Source: Lactiplantibacillus songbeiensis (GTDB lineage Bacteria; Bacillota; Bacilli; Lactobacillales; Lactobacillaceae). Taken from it: a stretch of 46,186 nt of DNA. Made by a program: the position numbers and the translations under genes. Below are positions 41,370 through 46,186 of the stretch, piece by piece. How positions within the stretch are numbered: position 1 is the first letter of the stretch; each line of letters opens with the position of its first letter. The notes under the pieces were generated by a model. The model worked only from the letters and a program-made list of their open reading frames with translations, made no database searches and was not told the DNA's origin. Location: positions 1 through 46,186 of the forward strand of contig NZ_BJDL01000031.1 of assembly GCF_005405125.1 (NCBI RefSeq). The letters are read 5' to 3'.

Positions 41370-43424
41370 TTATGCTTTCTTTAAATGCAACGTCATTGCG
41401 TTAATCGCCACAATCACAGTACTGAGGGACATAACCACGGCCCCGACCATTGGGTTCAATAAGAAGCCCCACGGCGCTAAGATTCCGGCCGCCAATGGAA
41501 TGGTAATGACGTTGTACCCAGCGCCCCACCAGAGGTTCTGAGTCATCTTGCGGGTCGTATTGCGCGCTAACTCTAAGAACTCAACCACATCATTGGGATT
41601 GCTTTTGACTAAGACCACGTCCGCAGAATCAATCGCGACATCAGTCCCTGAACCAATCGCCACACCAATTTCGGCACTTGCTAGACTTGGCGCATCGTTA
41701 ACGCCATCCCCAATCATCATGACATGACTGCCATCAGCTTGGTATTGTTTCACCAATTTAGCTTTATCTTCTGGCAACAAACTAGCATGAACTTCAGTGA
41801 TGCCAAGTTGTTTCGCCACCACTTGGGCGCTTTGCGCATTATCACCGGTCAACATCACTGGCGTAATATGTTGGGCCTTCAAACTGTCGATTAAGTTCTT
41901 CGCTTCAGGTTTAAGCTGATCCCCTTGAGCGGCGTAACCTAAGACTTGTTGGTCTTGGATCAAGTAGCTGACCGAGTTTCCAGCTGAAGCTAGCCGATCA
42001 AAAGCGACTTGGTCGTAAACTAACTTTTGCCGATCCAAGTAAGCCGCGGAAACAACTTGATAAGTTTGACCAGCTACCGTCCCACTCAAGCCAACTCCCG
42101 TTAATTGTTCACTATCGGTGGCTTCAGCAGGCGTCAACTTTTGGGCTTTAGCGGCCTTTAAGATTCCGACTGCTAACGGATGACTAGAACCCGTTTCCAG
42201 ACTGGCCATAATGCTTAAGACTTGGTCAGCTGTATATTCTGAATTGAGACTTTGATATTCAGCGACTTTAAAGTTACCGGCCGTTAACGTCCCCGTCTTG
42301 TCCATTAGGGCATAGTTCAACTTTTTGACTTGTTCCATCGCATCACGGTTCCGAATCAATAGCCCGTGACTCGCCGCGATTGCTGTGCTTCGAGCAATAA
42401 CTAATGGTACCGCTAAACCTAAAGCATGGGGGCAAGCAATAACTAAAACCGTCACTGCAATAGATAAGGCTAAAGCCAAGTTACCAACTAACATCCAGAC
42501 GATAAATGCGACAATGGCAACGGTTAAGGCTGCATAGAACAAGAGTCCAGCAACGCGGTCAGCCATATTTTCTTGGGCCGACTTGGCAGCTTGCGCATCT
42601 GAGACTAACTTCATCACTTGCGCCAAATACCCATCTTCACCGGTCCCAGTAATTCGCATCTCAAAGGTACCTTCACCATTGACCGACCCACCGACAACCT
42701 GAGCATCGACTTGTTTTTCAACTAACCGTGCTTCACCAGTGACCATGGCTTCGTTAACACTCGTGGCACCACTAACAATCACCCCATCAGCCGGAATCTT
42801 TTCACCAGCTCGTACTTGTACATGATCATCAGCTGCTAATTCCGACACATCAACATCACTCACTTGCCCAGCGACAACTTTATGCGCACTGCTTGGTAAA
42901 AGTTTGGCCAAATTATCGACCGCGGAACCCGCATTCATGACGGTATCCATTTCGATCCAGTGCCCTAGCAACATAATATCAATCAAAGTTGCTAGTTCCC
43001 AGAAGAAGTCGGTCACTGGCGGTGTCACTTGTAACCAGTTATTCGCCACGACTGCGTAGATACTATAGACGAACGCGACACCAATCCCCATGGCAATCAA
43101 GGTCATCATCGCCGGCTTGCGATTAGCTAATTCAGCTTTGGCCCCACTGAAGAATGGTTGACCGCCGTAGATAAAAATCACAGTCCCTAGAATGGCCGCT
43201 AAATAATCAGACCACGGATGAAAGATCAATTGAAACGGTAGCTGCATCCCCATCATCGGACTCATGATAATCAGCGGTAGCGTTAAAATCAACGATACCC
43301 AGAACTTGCGCTTTAGATTACCCATATGCATCATTTGGCCGTTCCCCATGTCCATATCCATATCATGCATATCCATGTTGCTCATGTCTTTTGCTGGAGC
43401 TTCAGTCATTGCCATCTTTTTCAT
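41370..43424 (-). CDS. copB: Copper-translocating P1B-type ATPase, CopB type
   Basis: A 684-residue copper export ATPase. The N-terminus is a Met/His/Asp-rich copper-binding tail (repeated DM, HDM and MHM units) instead of an HMA domain. The membrane metal-site motif is CPH in VIACPHALGLAVP, which defines the P1B-3/CopB group. Then follow DKTGTLT, the HP dipeptide in SSHPLAVG, and GDGVNDAP. The start is set at the ATG at 43424, with GAGGAGG nine bases upstream; a TTG at 43442 and ATG at 43433 fall in or too near that site. It pairs with copY upstream. Confidence 0.94.
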   Translation of the reverse strand: MKKMAMTEAPAKDMSNMDMHDMDMDMGNGQMMHMGNLKRKFWVSLILTLPLIIMSPMMGMQLPFQLIFHPWSDYLAAILGTVIFIYGGQPFFSGAKAELANRKPAMMTLIAMGIGVAFVYSIYAVVANNWLQVTPPVTDFFWELATLIDIMLLGHWIEMDTVMNAGSAVDNLAKLLPSSAHKVVAGQVSDVDVSELAADDHVQVRAGEKIPADGVIVSGATSVNEAMVTGEARLVEKQVDAQVVGGSVNGEGTFEMRITGTGEDGYLAQVMKLVSDAQAAKSAQENMADRVAGLLFYAALTVAIVAFIVWMLVGNLALALSIAVTVLVIACPHALGLAVPLVIARSTAIAASHGLLIRNRDAMEQVKKLNYALMDKTGTLTAGNFKVAEYQSLNSEYTADQVLSIMASLETGSSHPLAVGILKAAKAQKLTPAEATDSEQLTGVGLSGTVAGQTYQVVSAAYLDRQKLVYDQVAFDRLASAGNSVSYLIQDQQVLGYAAQGDQLKPEAKNLIDSLKAQHITPVMLTGDNAQSAQVVAKQLGITEVHASLLPEDKAKLVKQYQADGSHVMMIGDGVNDAPSLASAEIGVAIGSGTDVAIDSADVVLVKSNPNDVVEFLELARNTTRKMTQNLWWGAGYNVITIPLAAGILAPWGFLLNPMVGAVVMSLSTVIVAINAMTLHLKKA

Positions 43425-43461
43425 GATACCCATCCTCCTCAAACGTTTCTCTCTTATTGTT

Positions 43462-43500
43462 TACATTTGTAATTTATAGTTACAGTTTACAATCGTAAAC
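43462..43500 (-). promoter_or_regulatory. Cop-box operators upstream of copB
   Basis: TACATTTGTA (43462-43471) fits the CopY operator core TACANNTGTA. A second site, the 16-bp palindrome GTTTACAATCGTAAAC (43485-43500), is identical to the one upstream of copY. Confidence 0.85.
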
Positions 43501-43540
43501 GTAAAAAGTCAAGCATTGCCATCAACTTCGTAAAAATACA

Positions 43541-43575
43541 ATAGCGGCATCCCCAGTTTTCTTGGCATGCCGCTA
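43541..43575 (-). terminator. copY terminator
   Basis: TAGCGGCAT/ATGCCGCTA on the minus strand, followed by a short T-containing tract. It separates copY from copB. Confidence 0.7.
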
Positions 43576-43600
43576 CTTCTCAGTTATTTAGTTCACCGGC

Positions 43601-44032
43601 TTAGCAGTTCATTTCACCGGGCAAGCAATCACAGTCCACCGTTTCCGGGGCTGTGGCGGCCTTTTCTGCGAGGACCGTTTGTAGCTTCGTAATATCAGTT
43701 TGACTCAAGTCTAACTGGCCGACTAGATCCGTTAACGTCTGACCGACCCGCATCTGACACAGGTGGCCAAATAAAGTCGTCACGGCTTCGTCCATCGACG
43801 GTTGTTCATCGACCGTTGGATAATAAGTAAAGGCGCGACCATGCTTTTCAGCGCGTAAGGCTCCTTTCTTAATCAAGCGGCCGAGCAACGTCTTGACAGT
43901 CGCCGTCTTCCAGCCCATCTTTTCAGCCATAATTTCGGCCATCTGACTACTGGTCACGTGTCCAAGCGTCCAAGTCACCCGCATAACTTCCCATTCAGCA
44001 TCACTAATTTCAATCTTGGTCTGTGCTTCCAC
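43601..44032 (-). CDS. copY: CopY/BlaI-family copper-responsive repressor
   Basis: A 143-residue winged-helix repressor of the BlaI/MecI/CopY family. The HTH appears in VTSSQMAEIMAEKMGWKTATVKTLLGRLIKKG. The C-terminal metal hook ends DCDCLPGEMNC. Classical CopY has CxCx4CxC; here the third Cys is Met, giving CxCx4MxC. It should repress itself and copB by binding the GTTTACAATCGTAAAC sites and be released by Cu(I). The unusual hook may alter copper or zinc affinity. Confidence 0.9.
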   Translation of the reverse strand: MEAQTKIEISDAEWEVMRVTWTLGHVTSSQMAEIMAEKMGWKTATVKTLLGRLIKKGALRAEKHGRAFTYYPTVDEQPSMDEAVTTLFGHLCQMRVGQTLTDLVGQLDLSQTDITKLQTVLAEKAATAPETVDCDCLPGEMNC

Positions 44033-44064
44033 TTAATTAGCCACCTTTCTTTAAAGTTTTATCT

Positions 44065-44093
44065 AGTTTACAATCGTAAACACTAAATTGCAA
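44065..44093 (-). promoter_or_regulatory. copY promoter with overlapping cop box
   Basis: Minus-strand -35 TTGCAA (44088-44093), 17-nt spacer, -10 TAAACT (44065-44070). The operator GTTTACAATCGTAAAC (44066-44081) covers the -10 and most of the spacer. Confidence 0.85.
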
Positions 44094-44192
44094 GCAATCG
44101 TTCTCAGCTATTAGTGTCTATCAATTTTAATTTTACCACGTTTACGCTGATATAAATGTGTTTATATTCAGGCCTGAATTCAGGTCGCTACA

Positions 44193-44221
44193 TTGATAAC
44201 GTTATAAATGTATACTAAAAT
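44193..44221 (+). promoter_or_regulatory. Promoter of the EAL-GGDEF operon
   Basis: -35 TTGATA (44193-44198), 17-nt spacer, -10 TAAAAT (44216-44221). Overlapping palindromes TTCAGGCCTGAA (44167-44178) and CCTGAATTCAGG (44173-44184) lie just upstream and could be an operator. Confidence 0.5.
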
Positions 44222-44280
44222 AATAATAGACAGATTTGAGCAATAACTCAATGACTTTGCTAAGTTAGGAGGAGATTCTC

Positions 44281-44931
44281 ATCTATAAATTTTTTGTACA
44301 GCCGCAGATTAATGAGCAAGATCATTCAATTTACGGCTACGAAGCGTTATTACGCAAACGCCAAAAGGATACTTGGACGTTACCCACGAACTTCTCCGAG
44401 ATTTCGTTGGATGACCAGACCAAGCTGATCGAGCAAACGGCGGCTGATTTAAAAACATCCTTGACTAATAAAGTGATTGCTTTCAACCTTAACCGTGAAC
44501 AGATCGACGACCCGTTAGCGTTAGGTGCGATTGTGGCATTAAAGAAACGCCTCAATCCAGCCGCCTTAACCATCGAATTGACTGATGCGCCCACTTTGGA
44601 TGAAATTCAACGCTACAGTTTGTTACTACATCAATATGGGATGAAATTAGTTTTAGACGACGTCGGCACGGGGACCAATACTTACGACAATATCAAGAAT
44701 CTATTACCCTTCGTTGACCAGATTAAGTTTGCCATGCAAAATTTGCGCATGAGTGGTCAGGCGAACCAGATTCCCGAATTGTTGGCTTTTTGGACCAATA
44801 TTGCGCGCCAATATCACTTAGAGATGGTCCTCGAAGGCGTTGAAGATCATCACGACCAATTATTGGCCGATAAATATGGGATTAAGATTCACCAAGGTTA
44901 CCTTTATGGCAAGCCTACAATTCCAGTTTAA
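44281..44931 (+). CDS. EAL-domain protein (putative c-di-GMP phosphodiesterase) with non-canonical start
   Basis: A 216-residue stand-alone EAL domain: YGYEALLRKR (EAL signature), AFNLNREQ, ELTDAP, LVLDDVGTG (usually DDFGTG), QIKFAM, VLEGVED and QGYLYGKP. Enough acidic residues remain for activity, though two motif positions deviate. The domain begins YKFFVQPQI, and AGGAGGAG stands eight bases before the codon at 44281. That codon is ATC, not ATG; ATT at 44275 is the only near alternative. An in-frame TAG at 44266 blocks extension, and the first canonical start is TTG 44407, inside the domain. It may use a rare start or be inactivated. It precedes the GGDEF gene by 39 bases. Confidence 0.75.
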   Translation: MYKFFVQPQINEQDHSIYGYEALLRKRQKDTWTLPTNFSEISLDDQTKLIEQTAADLKTSLTNKVIAFNLNREQIDDPLALGAIVALKKRLNPAALTIELTDAPTLDEIQRYSLLLHQYGMKLVLDDVGTGTNTYDNIKNLLPFVDQIKFAMQNLRMSGQANQIPELLAFWTNIARQYHLEMVLEGVEDHHDQLLADKYGIKIHQGYLYGKPTIPV

Positions 44932-44970
44932 CTAGTAAAATCTACATCGCCGGATGGGAGGCCGATAAAG

Positions 44971-46101
44971 ATGACACTAACTCACTGGTACGTGCCTTCA
45001 TTGGTGACTAGTATCTTTTTCCTTTTAGGAATGATCACGTTATATTGGACCTTGGCGGATAAGGCGATCCGCTATTTCGAAAAACGTGGCAAAAAATTTG
45101 ATCAAGAACAGGTGCGGACAGTCGTCGGCTTGTTGTACATGGCACTCTTTGTCTTAGGTCTGCAACTAATTGTTAGTCAGCAGAATACGACTTGGGTCTT
45201 TATGAATTTTCAGCTTTTCGCCGTTGTGTTCGTTAGTTATTTTCTTTTACTTGGTATCAAGCTATGGCAATGGGTCATTACCGCCATCTTATTCATGCTA
45301 ATCAACGGGACGATTACGCAGACGCTCTCTTGGCTGTATACCGCGATTTTCGTAGCCTTTTTCTTCATTATGAAGCTGTTAAAACGACACCGTCACTATG
45401 ATCACTGGGATTTTTGGAAATACATTGTCGTGGCGATGCTCTTCTCCACCGCACTATGGACAGTGGTTGCTTTCCGATTACATCTGACGCAAAACTTAGT
45501 GCTGCAGGAATTACTGTACATGGCAATTATGTTGGTAACCGTTTATTTCTACGTCAACCTTCTGTACCGCGATGCCGCCACGTTGGCTCAGCTCACGTAC
45601 AATACGAACTTTGATGAACTAACCCATGCCAAAAACTTTTTTGCCTTTCGCTCCAAGTATAGTCAAGCTTTTGACCGCAATCGAGCTGAACAACAGCCAT
45701 TTACGGTGATGTTATTCGATATTGATCACTTTAAATCAATCAACGATACTTATGGTCATCTAGCAGGCGATTATGTCTTGGAACGACTTGCGCTATTGAT
45801 TGAAAAATACTTAAATAGTGTCGACAACAACCTCGTCCTTTATCGAACCGGGGGCGAGGAATTCACAATCTTGTTCAATGATTATGAACTTGCGGATGCC
45901 GTTAAACACGCCGAAAAGATTGCGAATATGATCCGCGATGCCGACTTTCAATACGACACCCAGACCATTCACATCAGTATCTCCATTGGGATGACGCAAC
46001 AGCATCCTGATGATGAAGATAGCACTCATCTCTACAAGCGCGCTGATGGGTACTTGTACCACTCTAAAAATAATGGCCGTGACCAGATTACGGCTGAGTA
46101 A
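44971..46101 (+). CDS. Membrane-bound GGDEF diguanylate cyclase
   Basis: A 376-residue protein with about six membrane segments in residues 1-200, then a GGDEF domain. Active-site signs are intact: FDIDHFKSINDTYGHLAGD and the signature GGEEF in YRTGGEEFTILF. The inhibitory I-site RxxD expected a few residues before GGEEF is absent, so product feedback is unlikely. It probably makes cyclic di-GMP at the membrane in response to a signal sensed by the N-terminal region. It is co-transcribed with the EAL protein, giving a maker/breaker pair. GGGAGG supports the start. Confidence 0.88.
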   Translation: MTLTHWYVPSLVTSIFFLLGMITLYWTLADKAIRYFEKRGKKFDQEQVRTVVGLLYMALFVLGLQLIVSQQNTTWVFMNFQLFAVVFVSYFLLLGIKLWQWVITAILFMLINGTITQTLSWLYTAIFVAFFFIMKLLKRHRHYDHWDFWKYIVVAMLFSTALWTVVAFRLHLTQNLVLQELLYMAIMLVTVYFYVNLLYRDAATLAQLTYNTNFDELTHAKNFFAFRSKYSQAFDRNRAEQQPFTVMLFDIDHFKSINDTYGHLAGDYVLERLALLIEKYLNSVDNNLVLYRTGGEEFTILFNDYELADAVKHAEKIANMIRDADFQYDTQTIHISISIGMTQQHPDDEDSTHLYKRADGYLYHSKNNGRDQITAE

Positions 46102-46147
46102 ACAAAAACGGCTCTTTGTCAACGGCTGTTGATGAATGATCCTATGA

Positions 46148-46181
46148 GAAACCAATTCATTTTCGAATTGGTTTCTTTTTT
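46148..46181 (+). terminator. Terminator of the EAL-GGDEF operon
   Basis: GAAACCAATTC/GAATTGGTTTC stem with a 6-nt loop, followed by T6. Confidence 0.9.
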
Positions 46182-46186
46182 GTAAT

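Overview
The window looks like a chromosomal stretch of a Lactiplantibacillus plantarum-type lactobacillus. The evidence is the pyruvate formate-lyase pair, an Hsp20 and a choloylglycine hydrolase resembling the plantarum Hsp3 and Bsh3 proteins, many cre sites, low-to-medium GC, and repair enzymes that have lost their iron-sulfur ligands. No prophage, insertion sequence, CRISPR array or tRNA was seen. The left edge carries three tandem strong promoters that fire leftwards into a leader resembling that of an rRNA operon; the rRNA itself lies outside the window.

Layout. 0.4-5.5 kb: VanZ-like protein, serine hydrolase, and pflB-pflA behind a cre-controlled promoter. 5.6-12.9 kb: mostly accessory or intergenic. 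It holds composite palindromic repeats, a roughly 650-nt non-coding RNA candidate with its own cre-overlapped promoter and terminator, an Xre-DUF3278 pair, an aldo/keto reductase, a BCCT transporter behind a roughly 500-nt structured leader, and a small-RNA candidate. 12.9-20.5 kb: a Fur-box-controlled metal ATPase, adenine deaminase under a purine riboswitch, a SIS-domain protein, and an NhaC-type transporter under a T-box with a tyrosine specifier. 21-31 kb: CPBP protease, cell-wall amidase, D-2-hydroxyacid dehydrogenase, DUF915 hydrolase, PgpA, an Spx paralogue, DUF488, alkyladenine glycosylase, and a secreted serine hydrolase. 31-40.7 kb: cluster-less MutY, two unknowns, Hsp20 with CIRCE, several small proteins, an SDR, an ElaA-like GNAT, a cysteine-free uracil-DNA glycosylase, a DMT exporter, a tandem VIT pair with a Fur-family box, and a choloylglycine hydrolase. 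41-46 kb: copB-copY copper resistance with matched operators, then an EAL-GGDEF cyclic-di-GMP pair.

Themes. Carbon-catabolite control (cre overlapping the -35) recurs at pflB, the large RNA and the aldo/keto reductase. Metal handling recurs: the P1B ATPase, VIT pair and CopB each have recognisable operators. Loss of Fe-S ligands in two DNA-repair enzymes fits a low-iron lifestyle.

Most unusual signal. An interspersed intergenic element family recurs at about ten loci. Each full copy is two oppositely oriented structured modules inside terminal inverted repeats. Four sequence classes of module share one architecture: an outer helix, a hairpin with a 12-nt CCA...CGGT loop, a long stem with a fixed A-A mismatch, and a CGACAC motif. 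The stem sequences differ between classes but remain complementary, which points to selection on structure.
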